Source: Nephromyces sp. MM_2019
Taxonomy: Eukaryota; Apicomplexa; Aconoidasida; Nephromycida
Assembly (NCBI GenBank): GCA_015657535.1
Contig: JADHZB010002040.1
Coordinates: 1 to 64,000 of the forward strand
Direction: 5' to 3'
Length of the DNA: 64,000 nt
A model generated the notes under the pieces. The model was not told the DNA's origin, did no database searches, and saw only the letters and a list, made by a program, of their open reading frames with translations. Below are positions 50,401 through 63,128 of the stretch, one piece after another; positions within the stretch are counted from its first letter, which is position 1, and every line of letters begins with the position of its first letter. Position numbers and translations under genes: made by a program.

Positions 50401-52685
50401 GCCTGAGTTGCAGTTTAGCGCCCCCTCGGGTGACTGAGTGCATCAGTCCTTTCGATGGTGCGCTCTGAAACGATAATGCAACAGTGCCACCTCTCATACC
50501 ACGAGTATTCAGTGTGGCTTTGTTAACCGACTTTATTCCGAGGCGATTTTTCGGGAGGCTCTTGCTATGAATTGTGCCTTGTGATGCCGAATCACGGCAT
50601 GTATAAACAAGCTAAATTGGCTCATTCAAAATGCGTGGTGACTATTTTTTGCCTTCAGCTTCGGCTAACATATTAAGTGGTGCATGTGGGTTGCTGATTT
50701 TTTGCTTAACTCTCCCATGGGTATTCTGGTGGAATAAGACGTAGTCTTACTAACTAGCAACAATTACTGAGCAGTGGCAACTTGGGGGGCACCACAAAAA
50801 AATTGAAAATTGTGCATTATAGCTGTATTTGACAGATACGTATAGCTTGAAATGGTCAAATCATGGCAAAATATGCCAGGCCCATGTGTTCCTCTGCCAC
50901 CAACTAACACGATGCGCAACTAGTGTCACTCCTTGCGAAGAGAAGCCGCTGCAGGGATCGGCTTCTGTCTGGGCATTAGCTATAGCAGGCAAATTCTTGG
51001 AGATGTAGAACTTCTGCAACTGGCGATCATTGCTCATATGTGAGGGCAAGACTACGACTGAAAAAGCTCTAATACTCTATGTAGAGACTCAAGCTATATC
51101 CAATAGTTTGATGTTTTAAGTAGGTAAGCTTAATGCCATCATCAGATCAGAGCTATTCGCGTGGCTCGTTAAAATTATGGGTATTTCCTGCGGCAAACTT
51201 TTGGTAGGTTTTTCGCTAAACACACCTATGGTCTGAAGACACCACCAACTCTTTAATAAGATGTTTCTATCTCTGAATCATCGAGCCGTGAAGAACCCCG
51301 CAATCAACGCAATACCAGGGATTGTTTGATAAAGTTTGTAAGTTTGAACTAGAATGTCATACGGGTCTTTCAAGCTTGTAATGTTTCAACTAAAAAGCGG
51401 GTTGTCTTAGCGCGACACGTGGTTGCAAGCAGCATCTCATTTCTGACCGCTGTGGCACCGCACCGGCTTCGGAAATTTTTTGTACCTTAAACCGAATACC
51501 TTGAGCGGTGGCGTGCAGTGACGTGCATGATCTGTGCCTCATTTAACTTTTGCCCTGACCAAAAGTTGTATTGCTTACATTTTGCTCTTTTCCGTGGCGC
51601 TCGAGCGTGAGTTGGAATTATTATTGCATGCTTCAAAGTTTGCTTCGAAGTACAACCATATGTTACCGTTCGTACTTTTCATCAATAGGCGATATCAATG
51701 AATGTGTTAAGCAAAGTAAATTCCGCGGTGCGCATGCAAGCTTCGTTTGATTCCATACATCATGTGGATTGCTTCATATAATGTGCTTACTGCACCCCTG
51801 ACTTATATTTATTCATGAATCACTTTTGAAGCCTATCTTACTTTTTTGCATCAAGTTGGGCAGTGAAGACGTTTCTAAGGCCATTGCTTGTAGTCTACGG
51901 GGCTTCCTGAAAATTCCACGGTGTTTTAGCATGGCTCGTCTCTCGTCGGTATTCTTTGGAACTTGAACCCACAACGTAGCTCATGCAAGTGACTTTTCCT
52001 AGGACAAAACCTGTGTAGTTAGACTTTCATGAGCCTGCTACCTGTGGTTTCATTTATTTTTTTAAGTCGTAGGATGGGAGCATAGTTGAAGTTCACTTGG
52101 AGCATCCAGACAATGCGTCGAGGTGTTTCAGCGCTGAATGCTAAGATGCCCGATGAGAGTTGATTCCTGGCTTACGCCTTCCACGCTTGTAAATCCTTAT
52201 AAATAGTGCAACCCCAGAGATGTCGCTTCGTCAATGAGTGTTTTTAGTTGGAATGCGTTGGATGCGTCGTTGTTCAGATGTAAGGTTTGAAAATTTTCTA
52301 GACGAACGAGTTCTCAAATTTTTCGTAGCTTAAAGTAGTTTTGTAGAGCTTAAATTATTGAAAGCATCTACATGGTATTACGGGTGTGCTTGGATTTTTG
52401 GGAGGACAGACTATCTGGGAATATTTCACTTAGTTTGCTCGTTCTTGTTACGGTTAAGTGTACACAGTTATGCGCTTTTTGTTCGAAGCAGCTTTTGCCT
52501 CTGGTGTACTTTTCTTGGTTTGGTATTTTCAAATGAATGCGATTTCATATTGAGAAAATAGAAACTAAACTTCCTGCCTTTGAGCCCCGCATCCTCGAAT
52601 ACCGCTGGTATTTTGTGACAAGGCGTATTCGCTTGCTGCCCAGGCCGCTCCATGGAATATTCTCCGTGTTTAAGGTTTGTGAATA
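47497..52685. other. Intergenic between ClpP and the CCCH gene
   Basis: AT-rich with many T runs. Short plus-strand frames (e.g. 47817-48053, 49069-49272, 49277-49513) are hydrophobic or low-information and lack starts or splice context. 52350-52685 presumably holds the 5' UTR or promoter of the CCCH gene. Nothing else recognised. Confidence 0.3.
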
Positions 52686-54776
52686 ATGGGGTCATCCTTT
52701 TTTTTGGGGGCGTCACCATACCATGCGAAGAGGTATCGTGGCCCCGAATTTTTCCAGGAGGATAGTAATACCTCCGTTACTCCTGGTAATTTTGAACAGC
52801 CACCTCCTAAACGATTCCTTAGGGCGCCACTAGCAATGCAAATGCAGAATTTTTTTCCCACCGCGAAGGATATCTCCAGGGGGTCTCCGGAATCACATCT
52901 TTTTAAATCTGCCTATACGGTCTTGAATCGTTTGATTCACAGGCACAAAGGTGGCCGGGAATACGGCAATGATCCTCGGGATTCAATGGCAGAGGCATTG
53001 CCTTCAAGTTCCTGCGGGAACGCTATAGACAACACCCGGTGCTTTCAGTATAGCACAATTAATATGGATCATTTAAAAATTCCTAGTCATATGAACCTTG
53101 TGGAAAATATTTTAGAGGCTGCGGTTTTGTCACTACTAAAGAGTTTGTCACCTAAGCAACTAGGTACAGAGTTGCACTTGGGGCACACGACATCGCATTT
53201 ACCGCAAGGTGACTTGGTGACAGACCCTGTTCAAATTCTTAAGGAAGCTGATTTTGCTGAGGCGAAATATAGCTTATCTTCTCAAGAATGCCGCAGTAGC
53301 TTATCTCCTTTTAGCTATACTTCAACGTCTAATGAGTTGAGCTGGGATTCTCTGGATAAACCAGTAAAAGGATGTGATTTTACTGACATTAATAGTTACA
53401 AGTCTTCTTGTATTCCGTATGCCACTGCTATTACTAGTATGACTCAGGCATTTTCGAGCTCTTCTAATATTCACTTTCCTTTAGATAATGTCATGGACTG
53501 TTCTGAATGTCAGAAAGCAAGTTACTCCTTATTGTCTACTTCTACCTCTTTTTTTGAGCCTTTGCTCGCTTCATCTAGAAGCTTGCACCCATACAGCGAT
53601 TCTGATACTGGCATTTCCGAAGATATTTGCAAGAATTCGGTTGCTAGCGGCGTTGTTTACCCTACCTCATATATTTCATTAGGACAAACTGAGCCCTTAA
53701 ATGATGAAACTGATAATGAACCGCATTTTGCAGAGGTTTTGGGAAGCATTCGAGAAGGCCATGTATCAAGTAAAGAGAAAAACATATATAGTTCAACTTT
53801 AGCCAACTCATCTTGTGCAGCCCATGGTGGTACAACTAATACTAGAAATTCTCTCGTATTACCTAGCGAGCGCCCGCAAATGTACGATTCACCAACCGAT
53901 GAAAAGGAAGGCGCAACTTGCCTATCAATCCCGCTGGAAGACAGTGAGAAGTGCTACCCTTTTTTAATGATTGAAAGTAGCACTGATACTGAAGATATCG
54001 TTCAATCAATAGGAGAGAATGACTGTGAAAATAAAGTTAAAGACATTAGCTGCAGTGTAGTCACTGTTGAAGATAGCAGTGTGACAAGTTTTGGAGTTGT
54101 TAGTAATATTTTTCAGGCTGAGAACATAAATCCCAACTCGAATTTGGAGAGCAATTTTAAGTATAGCAGCGAAGTCACTGGAAAAGAGGCTGGCACTACA
54201 TTGGCAGCCGAAGTTACTACTCATAATGCATTTGTTCCCACGAACCCGGACTTGCAAATTCAGCCGGCACCTACGCAGATAATCAGCTCAAATGCATTGC
54301 ATGCTCAAAATGATATCGAACAATTTCTAAATGTTTTAATTGCGGCTCGCCCTATTTCTTCTATGACTGAGGCCCGTAAGCCACAGGAGGACAGCATTGA
54401 AGGAAGCAAAATTTCGAAAAAGTCTCGCCAAAATCGTTCGAAGGAAGGAACAGAGAGGCGTTATCAGCAGTGGGTTAAAATTCAGCAGCGGCAAAGGAAA
54501 TGGGGAAAAAATAAAAAAAATTTGGGAATCGAAACTTCATCTGTAGAATTGGAAAAGTCCCTCCCTTCAGCGGTTGAAACTCCAATCTGTAGATTTTTCT
54601 TCAGATCTGGTCAATGCAGGGAGGGTGATAGATGTAAATTTTCTCACAACTGCATACCAGAAACAAAGATGAATCTTTGTAGCTTTTTCTTGCGCGGAAA
54701 ATGTACCAGGGGTGAAAATTGTGTGTATTCTCACGATCGTAACTTGCTAGCTGATGAAAGCTACGGTACCGATTAA
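52686..54776 (+). CDS. Tandem CCCH zinc-finger protein, single exon
   Basis: A 696-residue protein starting at ATG 52686 in an uninterrupted frame. The first ~560 residues are Ser/Thr-rich and probably disordered (e.g. LLSTSTSFFEPLLASSRSLH). A basic stretch (SKKSRQNRSKEGTERRYQQW, then WGKNKK) precedes two fingers near the C-terminus: C-x8-C-x5-C-x3-H (CRFFFRSGQCREGDRCKFSH) and C-x7-C-x5-C-x3-H (CSFFLRGKCTRGENCVYSH). Such pairs bind RNA. The arrangement (disordered N-terminus, basic segment, C-terminal finger pair) recalls ZC3H4/6/8-type nuclear proteins, but similarity outside the fingers is not evident, so no symbol is given. An upstream non-coding exon is possible. Confidence 0.9.
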   Translation: MGSSFFLGASPYHAKRYRGPEFFQEDSNTSVTPGNFEQPPPKRFLRAPLAMQMQNFFPTAKDISRGSPESHLFKSAYTVLNRLIHRHKGGREYGNDPRDSMAEALPSSSCGNAIDNTRCFQYSTINMDHLKIPSHMNLVENILEAAVLSLLKSLSPKQLGTELHLGHTTSHLPQGDLVTDPVQILKEADFAEAKYSLSSQECRSSLSPFSYTSTSNELSWDSLDKPVKGCDFTDINSYKSSCIPYATAITSMTQAFSSSSNIHFPLDNVMDCSECQKASYSLLSTSTSFFEPLLASSRSLHPYSDSDTGISEDICKNSVASGVVYPTSYISLGQTEPLNDETDNEPHFAEVLGSIREGHVSSKEKNIYSSTLANSSCAAHGGTTNTRNSLVLPSERPQMYDSPTDEKEGATCLSIPLEDSEKCYPFLMIESSTDTEDIVQSIGENDCENKVKDISCSVVTVEDSSVTSFGVVSNIFQAENINPNSNLESNFKYSSEVTGKEAGTTLAAEVTTHNAFVPTNPDLQIQPAPTQIISSNALHAQNDIEQFLNVLIAARPISSMTEARKPQEDSIEGSKISKKSRQNRSKEGTERRYQQWVKIQQRQRKWGKNKKNLGIETSSVELEKSLPSAVETPICRFFFRSGQCREGDRCKFSHNCIPETKMNLCSFFLRGKCTRGENCVYSHDRNLLADESYGTD

Positions 54777-57700
54777 CGTGCTATTTTTTAAGTATTGCAT
54801 AATATGATGGATTATGAGATCTTCTCATGATATTTTTGTTAAGTCATTGAGTTCTTTGTTGCTACGTAATGTGCTGACGTACGCATTGTTTCTATAGGCA
54901 GATAATGCACTGAATTTTGTGTTATAACTGCTGTGGAAGAAATATCAGCTAAATCCTTCTTTTCCTTTAAAAGCTACTCTAGCTGAACAAAGACTGTTCG
55001 CTCTTCGCTCAATTGTTGGCCATGTTGAAGGCATAGTCGAATGGGAGTATCTGGCGTGTGTGTTCTTTGCCTTGCATGCGGTGGTACCGGCTACAAGGTA
55101 TCGAAATCTTGATGAAGTGTATGAAATGACTTGATTAAGCCATGTCCTCTATATGGCAACTCGCGTCATTATAGGGAGTTTTACAAGGGCTCATTACCTG
55201 AAGAAACCTGCGACTCCGTTGATTTGGTACCCATAAAATCTTAAATTGGTGCTTTTTTTGCAAGAGCGTACTGTGATAAAGCTTGCTCTTTGCTTTATGA
55301 GGAATCTTTGAAGCAGTTTACTGTCTACCATGCGCCCCTTCGTCTTATTCGGCGCTTGTATGATATGTTTACCTCGCATTTATCCAAATCAGTTTAACGC
55401 ATATTTTATTTGAGTTGTAAAGCACTAATGATGACCAAGGATAACTGAAATTCGCAAACAAGCTTGAGATTAGCGGAAAATACTCTTTATGTGCTGCATG
55501 CTGTAATTTTTCGATTGCTTTTTTCATGTATTATTCATAAATCAAGCCTTATTGCTTGAAATCAACTCCCTGAATTTCATTATTTTAATCGCCAAAAGGG
55601 AGGAAAATGAAATATACCAGGGAGGAATTGAAGCTTCTCTGTAGACGTTCTTGGTAATTTTGTGGCATCCAAGTAGTAAAATGCGTGCACCCTGCCTTAA
55701 TTTTTTTTGCCGGAATGTGTTAGGAAGATTTCCGCATAGCTTATAATTTTAGGATAGATAATTGCAAACTTTGAATGTTTTAATTGTCCGCTGTAATATG
55801 GAGTTAAACACGGACTTAGCTGAGCTTTGGTAGAGGTATAATGAGTAAGTGATGCTTTTTTGCTTTATTAGCTGGCAAGACCGATGTATCACTGTTGCTA
55901 TGATGTTGTATAACATGGCGATTGGTGTGCGATTACGTGTAGCCTACAAATCACGGCTGATTAATCGCTTTTCTGGTTAACCGCGTTCGATATTTTTACT
56001 GAATCACATGCCTCCACACCCTTTGCCGTGGCATGGTTGACAGGCCAATTACTGCTCACTTTCAAGTTATGCTACGCCTTGTCTACCAGTAATCCACTTT
56101 GCAATGAATTCTCTCAATCGGCTAATTTCTGCTGCAGAATCATGGTTCCAATACTGTACAAAGCAGCCCGCAGAGCTTTGGATTGCAACGTATTAAAATT
56201 GTTACAATTACTGTACGGTCGTGGATTACTATTCTTGAGCTTCCTCTTCTCCATTGAGAGAAAGAGTCTACACGATAAGTCCAGCTTCTGCGCTGATTAT
56301 GCAACTGAGAAAAATGCGTTTTCCCAACGCATGGTAGTTTTGCTTGTTTCTTTTTCCTCCTCTAATGTCTAGAAATTAGGCATATTCCGTAGTCTTCAAA
56401 GCACGGAGCCAATTACGCTTGGTATACTCAAACATATTGCTTACCAACGACGGCACTTATTTGTCTTAAGACTCTAATTTTCCTCCTAAATCAGTATATT
56501 TTTGCCCTCTTCATCGTTAAGACACGGCAATTGAAGTAGAACAGCATAAAGCTGCTTGGCAAGGTGTTGCCACACCTATAAGCGGCCACGCATTTTTTGT
56601 TGACTATGAATTTTACCAGGGGCCGAAGGCTATCCCTTTATTTATTTGGTGGAGAATGCTACGAGATGCTGATAGCCAGAAAGCGCCCTACCTTAGATTT
56701 TGTGCGCCATTATATTTAGGTGCTTTTTGCTTTATAACTTCGTCAAAGCCTCATGATACGCTTGCCACATAGTGACCATCTGAACACATCTAGGGCCCAA
56801 AAAATCTAGTTTAGGAACCAGTAAATGCGGAGTTTCGTATAGGTTCGTCAGCGGTAAAAAAGGCGCAGGTCACAATTTTAATAAAATACTAATCGACTTT
56901 AACCGCAAGCTGCACATCGTTTATTCGAACAATGGAGGAAGCTGAGTTGATTGCAGTGGACTGATGAAGTACTAGAGAGTTTACATCATAGAATTCTAAA
57001 GTAAAAATACCATCCACCTTGTCCCCCATATATTTCAGAACATAACAGGAAAACTGGGATATGCACGAAGTCGTCCCTTATCTGCTTGGGCTAGACCAAA
57101 GAAGCCCAATATGAACATATTCCTTCCGGAAACAATACATAAAATTATTCAGCGTTGCTGCAGGTTGCTATATGCAACTATCATTCATGCACAAAGTTAG
57201 CATATTAAAAGGTTAAGTTCAAACTTTTATCCGTGCGCTCAATCCAAAAAAAACTCTATTTTGAGAAGTTTCACTTCGCAGGAAGCTTAAATACAAATAT
57301 AAATCATAAGATATCTGGGAGCCAGCCTCCATGATCTTTGGAGGTTAAATAACACTACGTTCAATATTGAAGATTCTACTTCACTCTGTACAAAGGGCAA
57401 GAACGCCAATTACGGGATTATGATGTTGGCGTACTTACAACTATGCAAGCACGCAATTAGGCACTTGGAAGGAACTGCGGTCCGACAGTTTAAAAAAAAA
57501 GGCTTTACGACCAGTTATCATGGTATTGTGGGAGAAACAAAGTTCAAGACAGGAAAGAGCAGGTGCGCCTGCTACACCCCGAGACTCAGCTTCGTTAAAT
57601 ACGGAGCTGCCCTCTATACTTCTCAGAGCCGAAACCCTTCGATCAACTAAGTTGTTTAACTTTCCTACAGCCCACTGGAAATGGCAAAAAAATTTAGCTA

Positions 57701-58330
57701 TCTAAATCGGCGATTTAAGGCATTCCGAGGTACACATGTAAAGCGGCAGCTAAGTACCGACAGGGTGAAAAATGGCATAAGCCTCCTTGAATTCACCTAT
57801 CTCCGTATGAGACTAGGCTTATTTAAAAATGCTTGCAGTATGAAATCATACTTCAGATTTCACGTTGGATGATGAAATACAATACCACTTGGCAAGTCCA
57901 CGATTAAGTTTATCGCACAAATACAATAATATATGAGCATCTACACCATCAGCAAGAAATTGGATACGGCTTTCCAACCAGCAGACCAAAATCGCGTTGG
58001 TTTCAAATAGGTGGCAGACACACATAGCATTGCTGAAATGCCATAATATTATTCATGTAAAAAAAGGAACTATCCTCTTCAGTTTATAGGGCAGAATTAG
58101 GTGCCCTTGACTTCCTAAGGAACGAGGGGGTCAATAAATAAGCAAGTGCACTAAAGCTTGCCTTAGCAACTCCAAATATGATACGCCTTGTAGCAGTTAT
58201 AATTCGCTGCGACGCCTAAGTAAGGAATACAACGTATATCACGCGTTAGCAGCGTGAAAAATCAGTACTAAAGCAGAAAATTCAACAAAGGCTTGGGCCG
58301 GTGCAAAAAATTTTATTTTTTTGTACGGGT
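54777..58330. other. Convergent intergenic region
   Basis: The CCCH gene and the membrane-protein gene converge here. Plus-strand frames at 56028-56372 and 57420-57650 are the longest but have no clear family, and the first lacks an ATG near its start. No terminator-like or RNA feature stands out. Confidence 0.3.
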
Positions 58331-61300
58331 TTAAACCTCAAATAGAATGAATACTTTAAGCTTCAAAAGAAATAAAGTTAAGAAGACTGCATGTACCGTA
58401 GAGAACGTTGATCTACAGTAAAACCCTTGCTTGCCACTATGGGACACAAGCATCAAGACAAATTTCTCCAAGAAGTCAAGAATCCGATGACCCTCATAGT
58501 CGTAGAAACTCTTGCAACCAAAGCGCTCATTAGCCTCAATACCTTTCAACGGCGCGTAAGAGCAATTTCCGCATCAGAATCTCAAAAAAAAATAGTAGCC
58601 CATATCAAACAAAACTGCGAGAAGCATCAAAACTTCCGCGACAACGTCGCTGCATGCATAATATATAAAGCACACTTGCTTGTAGACTTGAAAATCCCCT
58701 CTCCACCTCTCCCGCATAAAAATGCGAGATCGAAAACCTCTTAAAAAGCAAACCCATTAACCTAATTTCAACATTCCGCATAGCTGCATCTTAAAATACA
58801 TAGCGCTATATCATGCTTTCAGTGGATAAAATCATAATTAAAAACTTACCGCCGAAAAATATAGCAGAAACAAGCTTCCCAAAACAAAGTTTACTGTCGC
58901 CTGCAAAAGCAATTAGAAGAGGCATAGGGATACGCAAACTGGGATAAGATACTGCAAAGACTATACTACTATAAAAACAAAGTACTACATCCTCTTTTAA
59001 CTCGCTTTTAGATTATCACTCACACCACTTGCTATGGAAGACGAATTTTAATAGAAAAGGAGTTAAAACATCGGAGTGGTAAACACAGCACGCGAAATAA
59101 AGTTGAAACCATAAACGCTCAAAATAAACTAACAAAAAATGAAAGTGCTTTCAAAAACTTCACAACCCTCACGCTATGCGTAGTTCATCACAATCCTCGG
59201 TGCATTCACCGCAGGTTCAGCATTTAAAGGAGATTTATTGACAGGCCCAAATTCTAAAAAATGCACTGCAGGCAATATTTGTTGCTTTACTTTTCTGACA
59301 TGATTATTCTTTACTATCATCATTATTTTTTACTAATGCCTGCATTGAATGTTTTCAAGTGCACAAAATTAATGTAGCGGGCCAAGGAATACGATTATAC
59401 CATTTTTATATATGCCTAGAGAGGATAGCCTATTTCAGCATCAAAAAAGTAATAGAAACCGTAAAGTATAATACATAGCAGCATTTAGCAAGGTATGAAA
59501 GGCAACAGTCCCTTTCAATGCTAACCATGTTGTAGCAAAGATTTAAAAAGCGTCACCTTATAAGCTATGGCAATAAAGCCCTTGAAGAACATATTTTCGG
59601 CAGCTTTGGAGTATCCATAAAATAAATTGATGAGCGTAAGAATTACCTCCCAAATCAAACTATTTTTACAAAACATAGAAACCATATTATCAGTGACTAT
59701 TAAAAAGTACTTTTCACATTTTGTTCATAAAATCTGTGATAATAACCCTGCTGCTAAAAAATCTTGAAAATACTAGAATCGTCACCAATCCATGTGTGTG
59801 AATCTCCAATCAAACTGGGAAACCGTTTTATATTACAAGAACACGCCTCATCAGAATGTTCGTAGGCATTTCGAAAAAAAAATTTTGGATGAAAACATAA
59901 AAACAAAGAAATTCCACTTGTAATACTGTCAAATTAATGATAAAGGAGTTTAAATATCCTTTCATGAATTTCGTGTTCCACCAATCCCCACTCACTATGC
60001 TCGGCAAGGATAGGATAAGAAGAATCGGCAGAGTGAGTAAGAGGAACGGGACAATAAACATCTGGCAAAGAATTGAGAAGGCGACAAGAGAGATGCAGAT
60101 CATCCAGATGATAGGCATCAAGAAGAGGGAAATAGCGATGATAAAATTTTTATGTCGAAGCAGCCCTTTGCTAGTCTGAAATAAAGAGATTTACAAAAAA
60201 AAATTGTAAGAAAACCAAAAGCATCGTCGAGCTTTTTAAAAGATTTTCGTACACAAGGGCAAACTAAAAGCAAAGTTCAGATAAATTCTATCTTGAAAAA
60301 ACTATGGATATTTATAAGCTAAAGATTTCCCGTGCCTTAAAATTTCAGGAAAAAGTAAGCAACGAACAGCTTTACTAGATAGATTATTCACTTCAATTTC
60401 GCAGCCCGGGAACACTAATCAAAAAAAGCACGAAATGAGCGGCGCGGCGCTGGATTTCACTCAAAAAATATCGAATAAGTCAAATTGAAGCAAACTTACG
60501 GGAGTGTACATTTTTTTAAACTAGAGCATCCAAGAAAAAGCATGAAACTTTTATCAAAAACTTGGCATTAAAACCATGAATGGCCCAAATTTCTACAGTG
60601 CTTGAAAAGATGGTCTCCTAAACTTGTGGCAAAATGTGGCTACGCAGCAGTCACAATGTCTTTTCTCAAGAAAAAACAACCAAAAATAGTGAAAATACCA
60701 AATTATCCCCCAAAGGTCACTACGCGGCATTGAACAGAGTTAAAATAGTCTATAAAACAAACTCTTTTTTACTTTCCAATTAAATCTGAAGAAAAATACC
60801 CACGGCTTTTTGTGATAACTCCAAGGCAATACACTACTACCTAAAAAAATTGATTGTTCTAAAAATTGGCCATACCTTATAAAATGGAAGTACTATAGGA
60901 ATCATGGTACACGAAATCGCTGGAAATAGAGACAAGACCTGTTTTAAACACATAATTTGAAGCTATAAACTGAAAAAACAATATCAGACTCAAATAATTT
61001 CAAGCTTTTGAACGCAAATTATTCATTTTTTTATAAGCTCTGAAATCTATAAAACTCTAGCAAAAAGAAGCTTCGATAAAAAAATTATTCGAAACTCTCA
61101 GTGACACAAAAAGAAAATCACTCTGAAAAGTTAAATCACAGTCCAAAAAAGAAAGTAAATCCTGGAAAAATAAACAAAAAATATTCGCTAATGCATTCAA
61201 AAATAAGCAGCAAGTATCAAATGGCACCCAGCATTAATACAGGCAACAGATGATTTATTGGATACTAGCAGCTCTACTGAGGTGTACAACCCACTTACAG

Positions 61301-63128
61301 GAGAGGCCGAGACGAGGAGAATTAGAAGGCTACAGAAAAAAGGAATAGTCAACAGCAAAAGCGTAAAAAAGAACGCTATTGTAGGAGGAGCGTAATAAAG
61401 AAGAAGCCACAAAGACTTTATAAGCTCCTGGGTGAAAATGGCATACTCATAGTCATCCTCAATATAATCCTGAAAACAACAAAAATTTTATAAGGAAATA
61501 AAATTGCACCGCATTTTTGTTCAATTTTACAGCGAGTTCACGAACTTCATTCGATTTCCGGTCTCTGCTACAGGTTTAAACTACAACCACCGCTGGCATG
61601 AATGAATATATTTTCAAAATTTTGGCTGGATCTAACCAAACAAGGCTTCGAGACTGGAATTGTCATAGAACTGGTTAGCAAATATTCAAACTAGAGGTAA
61701 ACCTAGAAAAAATCAGGATGTGATTGAAGACGCTGCCTTAATTAGGAAGAATATATTACTAGTGAATACAGGCTTGCAGATAAACCGGTAAATTATCCGG
61801 CTATCCAAAGTCAGTTACAATAAAAGTAGTACTATAGTCATTTCTGCCAGGATTCCAAGGATTACTGATTTAAAGGTTGCGGAAAGCAGAAATAGAGGCT
61901 AGCCTGCTGGCCTCTACGAAGGATATCTTCATAATCAGAGATACTCCACAAAGCTATCAAAAATAGCGTCCAATCTCACGAAAAAAAATTTCTACGCATC
62001 AATCTAATTACCTTTTAAAAACTAAAAGCAGCGCATTACTATAAAGTATTATATCACAAATATTAACAAGCGGGAATCGCGAAATTTGATCCAACTTCAA
62101 GCATTAGACTAACTTTTTGGGAAGCGGGAGAATTCTTCAAGATAAGCGGTGTCTCTTTATGGAATTCGCCCTTGGATAAAGCTAAAAGCAAGATTAAAAG
62201 TAGAGGCACTGGATTAAATAGCGCCAAAGCTACGAAAATCAAATAAAGAGAAGCAAAATACATTACGATGAAACAAATTGAATTCTCTATTTCAGGCATT
62301 CGAATGCTCGGTGAATTCCACCATAAAAATAACAGCCAAGAACAGTATATATCTTCTATCCTTAACTTGGAAAAAGGCTGCGCAAAGCGCCCAACTGTAT
62401 CAGCTAGGTATTGTACAAAAATTAACCTAATGAGCCGACATAAGAATTGAAAAAAAAAATAAGCTATGCTGCCAAGAGGTGAAAAAAGTCAAAAAAAAAT
62501 TTTCCCACCGCAGCAGGAAGAAGTGAGCGCTATCGAAGTGAAAACTTCAGGAAGCACGACATGACATGCATGAAACGTAAAGCTTTACAGCAAAAATTAT
62601 CTCTTGACGCACAGTATGCTACTAATTCAACAAGTCTACCGGTAAACAACGCACTTATCACGACTTATTTACTGTTAATCAGTCCAGCCTATGCTTATAG
62701 GAAACTATGCGGCTTTTATAAACAGGATAAGCTGCATAAAAAAAACAGCTCAAAAACCACCAAGGGCTACGCAACCACTTACATTTAGAAGCCTGTGTTT
62801 CGCCAACGGGATCGTGCGCTGACAAGCATAGTTCATCAAAACCTAAGGCTAAATCTTCCAAATAATTTTGTTCCTTAATCCCTAAAGTTTCCGCAGAATC
62901 TTGACTGGGAGGCGTCGCAGTACCACACGAAGCAGCGGTGCTAACATTAGTCTCATTCGTGATATTTTTTACATCCTCTTCATCCTTCACGCTAACGCTT
63001 TGATGCAGCAAGGCGCTTTCCAGCTTTGGATCCTTCGCCAGATGCACGCCGGAAAATTCAAACGACATGGCCGGGCAAGTCTCCGCCGATACACCATCGT
63101 ATGTTCTGGACACCTCAACCTCAATCAT
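58331..63128 (-). CDS. Unrecognised multi-pass membrane protein, about 8 exons
   Basis: Exons: 63128-62783, 62229-62114, 61469-61299, 60175-59996, 59646-59557, 58900-58850, 58580-58543, 58412-58331; about 357 residues with phase kept throughout. Exon 1 begins at ATG (MIEVEVSRTYDGVSAETC) and is a soluble acidic/Ser-rich domain of 115 residues ending at a strong donor (GTAAGTGG). The rest is hydrophobic, with perhaps six to eight membrane spans: FNPVPLLLILLLAL; then DYIEDDYEYAIFTQELIKSL leading into WLLLYYAPPTIAFFFTLLLL; LPILLILSLPSI; LINLFYGYSKAAENMFFKGF; NFVLGSLFLLYFSA; and a last exon ending KVFILFEV. Exons 3, 4 and 6 have textbook splice sites. Exons 5 and 7 use GAG acceptors and are less certain, and the 1.1-kb intron after exon 3 could hide another exon. 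I do not recognise the family. Confidence 0.6.

Noticed and set aside
56028..56372. A 114-codon plus-strand frame.
   Set aside because: No ATG near its start, no similarity or splice context; plausible by chance.
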